Shown: positions 17,661-26,288 of the stretch, one piece after another
Position numbering within the stretch: the stretch's first letter is position 1
Layout of the letters: each line of letters opens with the position of its first letter
DNA from: JADLGL01 sp963667605
GTDB lineage: Bacteria; Pseudomonadota; Alphaproteobacteria; Rhizobiales; Kaistiaceae
Assembly (NCBI GenBank): GCA_963667605.2
Contig: CAXXUZ010000002.1
Location: forward strand, 248,001-312,000
Direction: 5' to 3'
Length of the DNA stretch: 64,000 bases
Notes under the pieces: model-generated
Seen by the model: only the letters and a program-made list of their open reading frames with translations
Told to the model about the DNA's origin: nothing
Databases searched by the model: none
Made by a program: the position numbers and the translations under genes

Positions 17661-18584
17661 TCACCCCACCTTCACCACCACATTCCCGACCTTCTCGCTG
17701 CTTTCGGCATAGCGGTGGGCGGCGACGATCTCCTCTAATTTGAACCGCCGGCCGATCACGGGCTTTAGCTTTCCCTCCTCGATCAGCGCATTAATCTCGG
17801 CGAGCGCTTCGGGCGTGTGCTTGGCGGTGCCAACGATCACCCGCTTGCCCGTTACGAGCCGCGCCCATAGCGCGCGGAAGAGGAGGGTGAATTTCGGGTT
17901 GGCGGAAGTGTAGCGACCACCGCGGCGGAGCGCGCGAAAGCCGCGCCCGAAGGTCCATTTGCCGACGACATCGAGCAGAACATCATAAGAGCCGCGCTCG
18001 CCATAGCTCGCCTCGCTAGCGTCAACCACATGATCGGCACCGGTCTTGAGTAGCATCTCATGCTTCGACGCGCGGTCGACCGCCGTCACTTCGGCGCCCA
18101 TGGATTTCGCGATCTGCACCGCGTAGGTGCCAATGCTGCCGCCGGCGCCGATGATCAGCATCTTCTCGCCGGGCTGGATCGCGGCCTTCTTCAGGAAATG
18201 AATGGCCTCGAAGGCGGCGAAGGGGACTGCCCCGGCTTCCTCGGCGGTGAGGCCGGCGGGGCGGAGCGCCAGCATCCCCTCATGCGGCGCTTCGGGAATC
18301 ACGACATATTCGGCGTTGCCGCCGAGCCGGAGGCCGGTGGCGGCGAAGACCGCGTCGCCCGGCTTAAAGCGGGTGACGCCGTCGCCGAGCTTGTCGATCG
18401 TCCCGGCCAGCTCCTGGCCGAGGATCTGAATGCGCTTCAGTCGCCACCAGCCGGTATAGATCCGCATCGGCAGCGCGATGTACCATGCCAGTTTCAGCGC
18501 CCGCATCTCGCAATCGCCCGCCGTCACCGTCGTCGCCTCGACGCGGATGCGGACCTGGCCGGGTTGCGGCTCCGGCATCGGCAA
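17661..18584 (-). CDS. Zinc-type NAD(P)-dependent alcohol dehydrogenase/quinone oxidoreductase, 5' end damaged
   Basis: MDR-superfamily reductase of 307 residues. It has VRIRVEATTVTAGDCEMR, GQELAGTIDKLGDGVTRFKPGD, the NADPH motif LIIGAGGSIGTYAVQIAKSM and a normal C-terminus HRYAESSEKVGNVVVKVG. No structural-zinc cysteines are visible. The family starts ~25 residues earlier with M-K-A-x-x-W-T-R-Y-G. Those codons are present upstream (CTG AAG GCA GCC ATC TGG) but in another frame and with CTG in place of ATG. The old start overlapped the upstream stop as ATGA; it is now CTGA at 18627-18630. The only start left is the TTG used here, which loses the first beta strand, so activity is doubtful. Confidence 0.78.
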   Translation of the reverse strand: MPMPEPQPGQVRIRVEATTVTAGDCEMRALKLAWYIALPMRIYTGWWRLKRIQILGQELAGTIDKLGDGVTRFKPGDAVFAATGLRLGGNAEYVVIPEAPHEGMLALRPAGLTAEEAGAVPFAAFEAIHFLKKAAIQPGEKMLIIGAGGSIGTYAVQIAKSMGAEVTAVDRASKHEMLLKTGADHVVDASEASYGERGSYDVLLDVVGKWTFGRGFRALRRGGRYTSANPKFTLLFRALWARLVTGKRVIVGTAKHTPEALAEINALIEEGKLKPVIGRRFKLEEIVAAHRYAESSEKVGNVVVKVG

Positions 18585-18626
18585 CTCCCGGAGCTCGATC
18601 GCCGTATCGTGTCCAGATGGCTGCCT

Positions 18627-19628
18627 TCAGTTGGTCTTCCCCCGGCGTCGACGGCTTGCTCGGCCCTTGTCGCTCTTCGCCACCTCAATGACCACCTTCC
18701 CCCTCGCGTGCCCTTCCTCGAGATAGCGGATCGCGTCGGCCATCTCGACCAGGGGGTAGCGTTTGTCGATTACCGGAACGATTGTGCCAGCCTCGAGAAG
18801 CTTGGTCAGGAAAGCCAGATCGTCCTTGTTTGCCCTCGCCATCATGGTGCGCACTTTTTTGCCGCCTTTGAGCATCACACCGATCATCGTCGCCGGAGAG
18901 GAGAAGCCAATGACGACGCATTTGCCGTCGCGACTCGGCACCCGCTTGAGCTCCGACACCGAGTGATTGCCGACGGTATCGATGATCAAATCGTAGGCCA
19001 CCCCGCTCTGGGTGAAATCCTCCTTGGTGTAGTCGATGATGTGAGCGGCACCGAGCGAGCGCACCAAATCCGCATTCCGCGCGCTACAAACGCCGGTCAC
19101 TTCGGCCCCGTATGATTTGGCGATCTGCACCGCGAACGTGCCGACGCCGCCGGACGCGCCATTGATCAGCACCTTCTGCCCCTGCTGGATCCCGCCCTTG
19201 TCGCGAAGTCCCTGGAGGGCGGTGACGGCAGCGAGCGGGACAGCCGCTGCTTCCTCGAATGAGAGATTAGCCGGCTTGGGCGCGACGGCGTCTTCGCGAA
19301 CCGAGACATATTCGGCAAAAGCGCCGAAGCCTCGCGCCGCCAAATCGCCATAGACCTCGTCACCGGGCTTGAACCGCTTGGCGCTGCCCCCGACCGCCTC
19401 GACCCGCCCGGCAATGTCGGCTCCGGGGGTCTTGTTCTTTGGCCGAAGGAGCCCGGAGGCTAGGCGCATCACGGCCGGAGTGCCCCTGATGAAATGCCAG
19501 TCGGCCGGATTTACGGCAGCGGCGTGAACCTTCACCAGAACTTCGTTATCGCGGGGCGTCGGCTTCTCCACCTCGCTAAACTGAAGCACATCCGGTGGAC
19601 CGTATTTGCGATAGACAATTGCTTTCAT
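18627..19628 (-). CDS. NAD(P)H:quinone oxidoreductase-like protein (MDR family)
   Basis: 333 residues and complete: MKAIVYRKYGPPDVLQFSEV at the N-terminus, substrate domain AAAVNPADWHFIRGTP, NADPH motif LINGASGGVGTFAVQIAKSY and C-terminus EMADAIRYLEEGHARGKVVIEV. It lacks the catalytic zinc residues of alcohol dehydrogenases, as quinone oxidoreductases of the QOR type do. The last ~15 residues are Arg/Lys-rich (SDKGRASRRRRGKTN), an unusual tail. Cytoplasmic. It forms a pair with the damaged paralogue downstream; vestiges of related genes lie at 10991-11400 and 17304-17651. Confidence 0.88.
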   Translation of the reverse strand: MKAIVYRKYGPPDVLQFSEVEKPTPRDNEVLVKVHAAAVNPADWHFIRGTPAVMRLASGLLRPKNKTPGADIAGRVEAVGGSAKRFKPGDEVYGDLAARGFGAFAEYVSVREDAVAPKPANLSFEEAAAVPLAAVTALQGLRDKGGIQQGQKVLINGASGGVGTFAVQIAKSYGAEVTGVCSARNADLVRSLGAAHIIDYTKEDFTQSGVAYDLIIDTVGNHSVSELKRVPSRDGKCVVIGFSSPATMIGVMLKGGKKVRTMMARANKDDLAFLTKLLEAGTIVPVIDKRYPLVEMADAIRYLEEGHARGKVVIEVAKSDKGRASRRRRGKTN

Positions 19629-19783
19629 GATCTTCGGCTGGCGTTTCTAACCGGTTCATTTCCAATTCGGACGGTTATAGGACGAAATCGTGTCAGTCAT
19701 AATCTGCCCTCTTGATAGCCGCTCTTGACGAAGCGTGGCGAAGTCATGAGCATCGCCCAGGAGCACTATTCAGGAGGGTGCCA

Positions 19784-20044
19784 ATGTCCAAACGCTTCCT
19801 TCGATGGATCGATGTGTGGATCGAGGATCATGTCGCTCACGGCTCAGGCGGGGACGTCGAGGCCTATGAAATCCGCGCGGTGCGGGTTCGGGACCAGCTC
19901 CTCGCCGAGGCGACGAAGGAGGGCTTCCGGCAAGATGAGATCGACGAGGAGGCTGGCAAGATCGCCGCACTGATCGAGACCAAGCTCTCGACCAAGCCGG
20001 AATTCGACATCAGCGATTTCGGGTCGGTCGCCGGCGACGACTGA
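19784..20044 (+). CDS. Small DUF768-like protein, 86 residues
   Basis: From the ATG at 19784, preceded by AGGAGGG at 7 bases. The sequence MSKRFLRWIDVWIEDHV, VRVRDQLLAEATKEGF and DEIDEEAGKIAALIETKL is helical and acidic and resembles DUF768 proteins of rhizobia and relatives, whose role is unknown. The upstream in-frame part starting at 19712 lacks a ribosome site and is not included. Soluble, no signal peptide. Confidence 0.6.
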   Translation: MSKRFLRWIDVWIEDHVAHGSGGDVEAYEIRAVRVRDQLLAEATKEGFRQDEIDEEAGKIAALIETKLSTKPEFDISDFGSVAGDD

Positions 20045-20148
20045 TACTTGTCGCTTATGGCTCCGGCCACGCCAAGATCTAGCTGCGGGACCCGCGCGAT
20101 CATGTGAATCGTTGTGTGTTCGGGAAGCCGCACAGGTGGGACTGAGCG

Positions 20149-20490
20149 CTAGCCCGCGGCCGGGTCAAGGTGGATCGCGAGCCACACCTTCGGCTTCGCC
20201 GGATCGGTCCAAACGATGCGATGGCGGCAGTGAGCCGGCAAGACGAGGTAGTCGCCCGCGGCTAGCGACCGTTCGCCCTCGCCCTCGATTTCCATCCGGG
20301 CCGCGCCGGCGACGAGCAGTACCCATTCGTCGAAGGACTGATCGTACCAGAAGCCCGGCGGCGAGGCCTGGCCTGTCGAGACGATCCGCTCTATGCGAAC
20401 GCCCGGCCGCTTGACCAGGGAGGTGATGGTTTCGGAATCCGTCGTGGTGGGGAGGTCAGCAAAGAGGTTTCCGACTTTAGTATTGGGCAT
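20149..20490 (-). CDS. Cupin-domain protein, 113 residues
   Basis: A compact single cupin. RPGVRIERIVSTGQASPPGF leads to FWYDQSFDEWVLLVAGAARM (cupin motif 1 region, with Asp/Glu in place of some His) and LAAGDYLVLPAHCRHRIVWT (motif 2, with PAHxxHR). Such small cupins are often annotated as phosphoribosylaminoimidazole carboxylase-unrelated cupins or protein-bound sugar isomerases, but the substrate cannot be told. Complete, starting MPNTKVGNLFADLP. It stands alone, divergent from the cold-shock gene. Confidence 0.75.
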   Translation of the reverse strand: MPNTKVGNLFADLPTTTDSETITSLVKRPGVRIERIVSTGQASPPGFWYDQSFDEWVLLVAGAARMEIEGEGERSLAAGDYLVLPAHCRHRIVWTDPAKPKVWLAIHLDPAAG

Positions 20491-20793
20491 GATTCTTTGC
20501 AGCTTTCAATCGTAGCGTTTGAATTCGAATCTGTCGCGGCCCAGTGTTTCTCGTTGCTTTTCTGCCGATTGAGGAGCATTGTTCACCTGCTTGGGTATGC
20601 GGGCCCTGGAGGCTGGAGCTTAAGGCGTGCGGTGGTTTGGGACCAATATCCGCCCCGCCAATGTCGACCCCGTCGGATGGTCGACCTTGAAAACGATGTC
20701 GTTTCCTTTCCCCGACAGTACCTTACTGCCCCTGACCAACGCGGCCGTATTTTGTCCGCAACTGACAGCAAACGGGAAAAGGATCCCACGACT

Positions 20794-21006
20794 ATGCGCC
20801 AGACCGGCACCGTAAAGTTTTTCAACACTACCAAAGGCTTCGGCTTTATTACGCCGGATGACGGAGCGAAAGACGTCTTCGTGCATGTCTCAGCGCTTGA
20901 ACGCTCGGGCATCCCCTATCTCCAGGATGGCCAGAAGGTTACCTTCGAGACCGAGCCGGATCGTCAGGGCAAGGGCCCGAAGGCGGTCGATTTGGAGCTC
21001 GCCTAG
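20794..21006 (+). CDS. cspA: Cold-shock domain protein
   Basis: 70 residues, a single CSD OB-fold: GTVKFFNTTKGFGFI (RNP1 KGFGFI), DVFVHVSALERSGI (RNP2 VFVHV) and GQKVTFETE. It binds single-stranded RNA or DNA as a chaperone. The ATG at 20794 follows a purine-rich GGGAAAAGGA site. The leader upstream is long (at least 150 bases without another gene), as for cold-inducible csp mRNAs, though regulation is not shown. The longer frame from 20497 is not supported by a family match. Confidence 0.9.
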   Translation: MRQTGTVKFFNTTKGFGFITPDDGAKDVFVHVSALERSGIPYLQDGQKVTFETEPDRQGKGPKAVDLELA

Positions 21007-21383
21007 GGCGGAGCTTTCGCTGGGCCTTTGGGCGCTGCGTAGCCTGGGATCGGCAGGGTTCCGTTTTGTCGCCAGATGCCGGCCAGGAATGAACGGGGTC
21101 GCGACGAAAGCGTCGGCACGGCCCAAGAATCGATTTATCCTCAACTGCTGAGATCATCGGATCGCGTCCGGCAAGTCCGGCGGGTGAGGGTCGTGGTTTG
21201 TCGACGATGGCCGAGGCACGTTTCTTGATAAGTCATTGAAGTATAAGATGTACTTCGGATTGCGGCCGGAGTTTCGCTCCGGCATCGCCGGGACCAGATA
21301 TATGGAGGTGCGCCTTGCCATTAGCAGGGACGCCGCCTAGGTACCGCCGCCTCCAAAAAAGGGAAATGGGAGCACCCCGGAAG
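21007..21383. other. Intergenic stretch between csp and the aminotransferase
   Basis: No gene seen. A short hairpin GCCGGAG-TTTCG-CTCCGGC lies at 21262-21280, roughly 100 bases before the aminotransferase start. Confidence 0.4.
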
Positions 21384-22586
21384 ATGGGATTCCTCGCCGA
21401 CTCGCTGGCACGGATCAAGCCATCCGCGACCATGGCCGTCACCAGTATAGCTCGGGAGCTGAAGGCGGCCGGGCGCGATGTCATCGGCCTTGGCGCTGGC
21501 GAACCCGATTTTGATACGCCGGAGAACATCAAGGAAGCCGCAATTCGCGCGATTCGCGACGGCAAGACCAAATACACCGCGGTCGACGGAATTCCGGAGC
21601 TGAAGGCAGCGATTGCCGCTAAGTTCAGCCGCGAGAACAATCTCAATTATCGCAGCAGCGAGATCAGCGTCGGGGCCGGCGGCAAGCAAGTGATTTTCAA
21701 CGCGCTGATGGCGACGCTCAATCCGGGCGACGAAGTGGTCATACCGGCACCCTATTGGGTGAGCTATCCCGACATGGTGGCGCTTGCCGGCGCTATGCCG
21801 GTGCCGGTCGAGACTACGCTCGCAACCGGCTACAAACTGTCAGCCGAAGCGTTGGAAGCGGTAATAACGCCGGCCACCAAATGGTTCATCTTCAACTCGC
21901 CATCGAATCCGACCGGTGCCGCCTATACTGCCGATGAAATTAGCGCGTTGACCGAGGTTCTGGTTCGCCACCCTGATGTCTGGGTTATGACCGACGATAT
22001 CTATGAGCATTTGGTCTATGATGATTTCACCTTCACCACCGTTGCCGAGATCGAGCCGGCGTTGAAGGATCGAACCCTGACGGTCAACGGCGTTTCCAAG
22101 GCCTATGCGATGACGGGCTGGCGGATCGGCTACGGCGCCGGCCCCGAAGCGCTCATCAGGGCTATGGCGACGATCCAGTCGCAGTCGACGTCGAATCCAA
22201 CATCGATCTCGCAGTGGGCGGCAGTGCAAGCGCTGACTGGGCCGCAGGACTTTATCCCTAAAAATGCTGCCCTGTTCAAACGGCGCCGCGATTTGGTGGT
22301 GGCGATGCTGAATCGGGCCAAGGGCCTTATTTGTCCGATGCCTGAGGGGGCGTTTTACGTCTACCCGTCATGCGCCGGTGCAATCGGCCTCACCAGCGAC
22401 GGCGGCCGCCGGATCGACGACGATGAATCTTTCGTCACCGGGCTGCTGGACGAGCGGGGCGTTGCGGTCGTGCAAGGCTCCGCGTTCGGGCTCAGCCCGG
22501 CCTTTCGCATTTCCTACGCCACAGCGACGGATACGCTTGAAGAAGCATGCACCAGAATTCAGCAATTCTGCTCGGCATTGCGATGA
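21384..22586 (+). CDS. aatA: Aspartate aminotransferase (class I, PLP-dependent)
   Basis: 400 residues. Fold type I aminotransferase converting aspartate and 2-oxoglutarate to oxaloacetate and glutamate. Visible are VIGLGAGEPDFDTPENIK, the PLP-binding Asn region FNSPSNPTGAAYT, VMTDDIYEHLVYDD (Asp and Tyr at the cofactor) and the lysine motif NGVSKAYAMTGWRIGYG, where Lys forms the Schiff base. The C-terminal Arg region is PAFRISYAT. This is the typical alphaproteobacterial aspartate/prephenate-type subgroup Ib. The start at 21384 (MGFLADSLARIKPS) is the family N-terminus; the upstream extension from 21315 is not. It stands alone on the strand. Confidence 0.92.
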   Translation: MGFLADSLARIKPSATMAVTSIARELKAAGRDVIGLGAGEPDFDTPENIKEAAIRAIRDGKTKYTAVDGIPELKAAIAAKFSRENNLNYRSSEISVGAGGKQVIFNALMATLNPGDEVVIPAPYWVSYPDMVALAGAMPVPVETTLATGYKLSAEALEAVITPATKWFIFNSPSNPTGAAYTADEISALTEVLVRHPDVWVMTDDIYEHLVYDDFTFTTVAEIEPALKDRTLTVNGVSKAYAMTGWRIGYGAGPEALIRAMATIQSQSTSNPTSISQWAAVQALTGPQDFIPKNAALFKRRRDLVVAMLNRAKGLICPMPEGAFYVYPSCAGAIGLTSDGGRRIDDDESFVTGLLDERGVAVVQGSAFGLSPAFRISYATATDTLEEACTRIQQFCSALR

Positions 22587-22642
22587 AAAGCGCCACCGTT
22601 GCCTAAACTATCGGGCGCCAGCGAACGCATCGCGGGGATCAG

Positions 22643-23140
22643 CTAGGGGCAGCGGGTCAGTTCCGCCACCGCCTCGCCCATCGTGATTGAAATCTGGGTG
22701 TGCGGTGCCTCTCCGATCGGGTTGACCGTCCAAGTCTCGACTTGCGGTTCGGCGTCCGCCACCAGGCACAATAAGCCGACGGCCATTCCGCCCTCTACGT
22801 CGTCGACGCCGGTGACGATGCAGCTCAGCTCGCCAAGGGCGAAGATATCGGCAGTGATGGTCACCGGATCGGTTTCGCACCGTTCCGGCGTCTGAGCCCA
22901 CAGGCCGGTCAAATCACGAAGGGCAACCTCGATTCCCCCCGCCGCCGCCTCAATAGCCGGAGGCTCGGCTGCGATCGCCGGAGGTTCGGCGTCCAAAAGC
23001 GGCGGTTCAGCCTCCATGGCCGGGCCAGCACCCTCCACCACGGGTTCGATATCCGCGGTGTCTTCTTCGTCGCCACCGCAGGCCGCAGGGCCAAAAGCAG
23101 CGGCAAACGCCCCTGCCAAAGCGTATGAGCGCTTGTTCAC
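22643..23140 (-). CDS. Probable lipoprotein with AEPPA linker, paralogue 1
   Basis: 165 residues from a GTG at 23140 that follows GGAGGGAGA directly. The N-terminus MNKRSYALAGAFAAAFGPAAC looks like a lipoprotein signal, Cys at the lipobox, followed by the acidic EEDTADIEPVVE. A Pro-rich linker repeats AEPP (MEAEPPLLDAEPPAIAAEPP). The globular part has four Cys (PERCETDPVT, GELSCIVTG, GLLCLVADA, ELTRCP), possibly two disulfides. It shares the signal, acidic start and linker with the next gene (23237-23920), so the pair arose by duplication of the anchor module. Function unknown. Confidence 0.72.
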   Translation of the reverse strand: MNKRSYALAGAFAAAFGPAACGGDEEDTADIEPVVEGAGPAMEAEPPLLDAEPPAIAAEPPAIEAAAGGIEVALRDLTGLWAQTPERCETDPVTITADIFALGELSCIVTGVDDVEGGMAVGLLCLVADAEPQVETWTVNPIGEAPHTQISITMGEAVAELTRCP

Positions 23141-23236
23141 TCTCCCTCCGAACGTGGGCTCGGCGAGATGTCGCCGGGCCGGCTCAAGGGTACCAACCGT
23201 CACCCCGACTTTCGTCGGGGTGACCAATTCCGAGCG

Positions 23237-23920
23237 CTACGGTGCGGCCGGCGCCGACAATACGCGATCGGTTAGATAGATCCAGTCACCACCAGGTGCG
23301 TTTCCATGGCAAGCGATGCAGCCGCCGACATTGCCGGCCAACTGGGTCTCGCCGGCGAGATTGAGAGTCCCATCGGGCTGATAATTGACCCAGAACCAAT
23401 CATCGGTGTCGGCGTTGAAGCCGGGCCTCTGATACATCACCGTGATCATCATAAGATGATCGCCAGGATTATTGCTAACCTCTTCAATCGCGACGCCGGC
23501 CGGTCCATAATTGCGTTTGATTATGGCTACGGCCGTCGTCCCATCGACGGTGACGTCAACAAACAACGATTCGATGACAGTGCCATGCGGGGGCGCGGCA
23601 GCCCGGGTAAAGGTTCCGTGCAAGACCAAATCGCCAACCAAATTGGCGCTCTCAAGAGCCGCCCATAGATCGGCGGCATAAGCAATGTCTGCGTCGGTGC
23701 CAAAGACAGGCGCCGCCGCTTCCGCGTCCATCGCCGGTGGCTCGGCCTCCATCGCCGGTGGTTCGGCCTCCATCGCCGGTGGTTCGGCATCCAAAACCGG
23801 CGCTTCGGCCTCCGCCACCGGCTCGACATCGGCGGTGTCGTCTTCGTCGTCGTCGCCGCACGCGGCGAGGGTCAGCGCGGCCAGAATCGAACCGCCTACC
23901 GCCAGGCTTCGCAATGTCAT
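23237..23920 (-). CDS. Probable lipoprotein with AEPPA linker and CxxCH heme site, paralogue 2
   Basis: 227 residues from the ATG at 23920 with GGAGAG 7 bases upstream. The lipobox is LTLAAC in SILAALTLAACG, then DDDEDDTADVEPVAE and three perfect copies of an 8-residue unit (AMEAEPPA). The domain has ADLWAALESANLVGD and ITVMYQRPGFNADTDDWFWV, and near the C-terminus GGCIACHGNAPGGDWIYLTD, a CxxCH cytochrome c site in a cytochrome P460-like context. It is therefore likely a membrane-tethered periplasmic heme protein. Needs the cytochrome c maturation system. The role of the linker is probably to hold the domain away from the membrane. Confidence 0.75.
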   Translation of the reverse strand: MTLRSLAVGGSILAALTLAACGDDDEDDTADVEPVAEAEAPVLDAEPPAMEAEPPAMEAEPPAMDAEAAAPVFGTDADIAYAADLWAALESANLVGDLVLHGTFTRAAAPPHGTVIESLFVDVTVDGTTAVAIIKRNYGPAGVAIEEVSNNPGDHLMMITVMYQRPGFNADTDDWFWVNYQPDGTLNLAGETQLAGNVGGCIACHGNAPGGDWIYLTDRVLSAPAAP

Positions 23921-24195
23921 GATCATCTCTCCTACTTTTTCGCTCATGGCCGCATCATCTCCATGACGCTCGGAGCTTAAAACCACTATGACAGATTCGT
24001 GTATTATTGCGCGAATGCGCCCCAGTCCCTAATTGGCGCTGTTTTACCGCATATTTTATTTCACGCAGTTAGCTGTAACAGGTATCCGCGCCTTGATAAA
24101 TATCTGAGGCCTTCCCTACATTGCCGGATGGCCAATCCTGACCGGCGATGTTTTCGCGACCGATTCTGTCGGACCCGACCAAGCGAGTCGAGCCC

Positions 24196-25158
24196 ATGCA
24201 CGCAAAGGTGATTATCATTGGTTCCGGCCCTGCCGGGTACACGGCAGGCATCTATGCAGCGCGGGCTATGCTGGAGCCCGTGTTGATTGCCGGAGTGCCG
24301 CAAGGCGGACAGCTCACCATCACTACCGACGTTGAGAATTATCCCGGTTTTGCCGAGGCCGTCCAAGGTCCCTGGTTGATAGATCAGATGTGTGAACAGG
24401 CCGAGAATGTCGGCACGCGAATTGTTCACGACTTGATCGTTTCGGCCGACTTCGGACAGCGGCCATTTCGCCTCGTCGGCGATGGCGGCAAAGTCTACAC
24501 AGCGGACGGTATCATCATCGCCACAGGCGCGCAGGCGAAATGGCTGGGGCTGCCCTCGGAGCAGCATTTCAGGGGGTTTGGCGTGTCGGCGTGTGCCACT
24601 TGCGACGGCTTCTTCTTCAAGGAGCGGCCGGTCGCTGTCATCGGGGGCGGCAATACGGCGGTAGAGGAGGCGATATTTTTGACGCGCTTTGCCTCCAAGG
24701 TGTACCTGATCCACCGCCGCGACAGCCTGCGGGCCGAGCGCATTCTGCAGAATCGGTTGCTCAGAACGGCTAAAGTCGAGGTGATCTGGAACAGCGAAGT
24801 CGATGAAATCCTCGGCTCGCAAGCCGTGCCGCCGCAGGTGACCGGGCTTCGCATTCGCGATGTCGAGACCAAGGCAATTAAGGACATTAAAGTTGACGGC
24901 GTATTCGTCGCAATTGGTCATGCACCGGCGGTTGAGGTCTTTCGCGATCAGGTCCGAATGAAGCCGTCGGGATATGTCTGGACCGCCCCGGATTCGACGG
25001 CAACATCGGTGCCGGGCGTGTACGCGGCCGGAGACGTCACCGACGAAACCTATCGCCAGGCGGTGACGGCGGCCAGCATGGGGTGCATGGCGGCGCTGGA
25101 GGCGGAACGCTACCTCGCCGATTTGGAAGAGCTTCCCGAGACGGAAGCAGCCGAATAG
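24196..25158 (+). CDS. trxB: Thioredoxin reductase
   Basis: 320 residues. Reduces thioredoxin with NADPH through FAD and a redox-active Cys pair. FAD motif VIIIGSGPAGYTAGIYAARA, the Cys pair CATC in FGVSACATCDGFFF, NADPH motif VAVIGGGNTAVEEAIF with the HRRDSLRAE basic site, and the C-terminal FAD motif VYAAGDVTDETYRQAVTAAS are all present. The ATG at 24196 is the family start. It is followed 19 bases later by a LysR gene, an arrangement common in alphaproteobacteria, so the two may be co-transcribed. Intact. Confidence 0.95.
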   Translation: MHAKVIIIGSGPAGYTAGIYAARAMLEPVLIAGVPQGGQLTITTDVENYPGFAEAVQGPWLIDQMCEQAENVGTRIVHDLIVSADFGQRPFRLVGDGGKVYTADGIIIATGAQAKWLGLPSEQHFRGFGVSACATCDGFFFKERPVAVIGGGNTAVEEAIFLTRFASKVYLIHRRDSLRAERILQNRLLRTAKVEVIWNSEVDEILGSQAVPPQVTGLRIRDVETKAIKDIKVDGVFVAIGHAPAVEVFRDQVRMKPSGYVWTAPDSTATSVPGVYAAGDVTDETYRQAVTAASMGCMAALEAERYLADLEELPETEAAE

Positions 25159-25177
25159 CCCTGACGCCGGAGCGCCG

Positions 25178-26068
25178 ATGGACTGGGACAAGCTCCGAGT
25201 TTTCCATGCCGCCGCGCAGTCCGGATCGTTCACGCGCGCCGCCGAGGTGCTCGATATGAGCCAGTCGGCGGTGAGCCGGCAGGTGGGTGCGATCGAGCGT
25301 GACCTCAATGTGCCGCTGTTCCATCGTCATGCCCGCGGCCTGATGCTGACCGAGCAGGGCGAAATGCTTTTTCGCGCCGCCCATGAAATGATGGTCAAGC
25401 TGGATATCGTCCGCAGCCAATTGCAGGAGTCTCGCGACAGGCCGTCGGGGACGCTGAGGATCACCACCACGGTGGGGCTCGGTTCGACCTGGCTGACCGA
25501 CCGGCTGCATGAATTCGTTGAACTCTATCCCGACATCAGCTTGCAGCTGATCCTCGAAAACGAAGAGCTCGACTTGTCGATGCGGCAAGCCGACGTCGCG
25601 ATTCGGCTGCAGAAGCCGACTCAGCCCGACCTTGTTCAACGGCGCTTGTTTACGGTGCATTTTCACATCTATGCCGCCCCAAACTATCTCGCCCGAATCG
25701 GCGAGCCGAAATCGCTGGAGGATCTCGATGAGCACCGGATCATCACCTTTGGCGTGCCGGTGCCGCGCTATCTGCGGGACGTCAATTGGCTAGAAACGGC
25801 CGGGCGCAGTCGCGGCAGCCCCCGTCAGCCAATGGTGCGGATCAACAATGTCATGGCGATCCGAAGCCTGGTGCGGCAGGGCGCCGGGATCGCGACCTTG
25901 CCCGATTATCTGATGGAGAAGGCGTCCGACCTGGTCAGGATCCTACCTCAGGCCGAGGCTCCCAGTTTCGAGACCTATTTCGTCTACCCGTCCGAACTCA
26001 GGCGTTCGGCGCGAATAGGCGCGTTTCGCGATTTCCTCCTCGACAAGGCGCGTACCTGGTCCTTCTGA
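25178..26068 (+). CDS. LysR-type transcriptional regulator
   Basis: 296 residues. The N-terminal winged helix-turn-helix is LRVFHAAAQSGSFTRAAEVL then MSQSAVSRQVGAIERDLNVP, and the rest is a LysR substrate-binding domain (GTLRITTTVGLGSTWLTDRL, YPDISLQLILENEELDLSM, VMAIRSLVRQGAGIATLPDY). It lies directly after trxB. Homologues in this position have no firmly assigned ligand. A good intrinsic terminator follows at 26232. Confidence 0.92.
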   Translation: MDWDKLRVFHAAAQSGSFTRAAEVLDMSQSAVSRQVGAIERDLNVPLFHRHARGLMLTEQGEMLFRAAHEMMVKLDIVRSQLQESRDRPSGTLRITTTVGLGSTWLTDRLHEFVELYPDISLQLILENEELDLSMRQADVAIRLQKPTQPDLVQRRLFTVHFHIYAAPNYLARIGEPKSLEDLDEHRIITFGVPVPRYLRDVNWLETAGRSRGSPRQPMVRINNVMAIRSLVRQGAGIATLPDYLMEKASDLVRILPQAEAPSFETYFVYPSELRRSARIGAFRDFLLDKARTWSF

Positions 26069-26231
26069 GATTGAGAATAATGTGGACAAAGGACAAGATT
26101 GCAGCTTCAGGTTGCTTGAGCTTGTCGGATCTATATACTTGATTCGACGATGAGTCGCGGTATTCGGTTCCTCCCTGAGGGTTGAAGTCGCCTTTGTCGC
26201 GTCGGTACAGGCGGCTAGCTGAGCCCCACCT

Positions 26232-26260
26232 GTCGGGCAACCTGCCCGGCATTTTCTTTT
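26232..26260 (+). terminator. Intrinsic terminator after the LysR gene
   Basis: GTCGGGCA and TGCCCGGC form an 8-bp stem (one G-T pair) with a 3-base loop and are followed by ATTTTCTTTT. It lies between two convergent genes. Confidence 0.7.
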
Positions 26261-26288
26261 CCGCATCGACGAGCAAACCAGCAGCTCC

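Noticed and set aside
22643..23920. Repetitive AEPPA coding DNA as a CRISPR or tandem-repeat locus
   Set aside because: The repeats are in frame within two lipoprotein genes and have no spacers.
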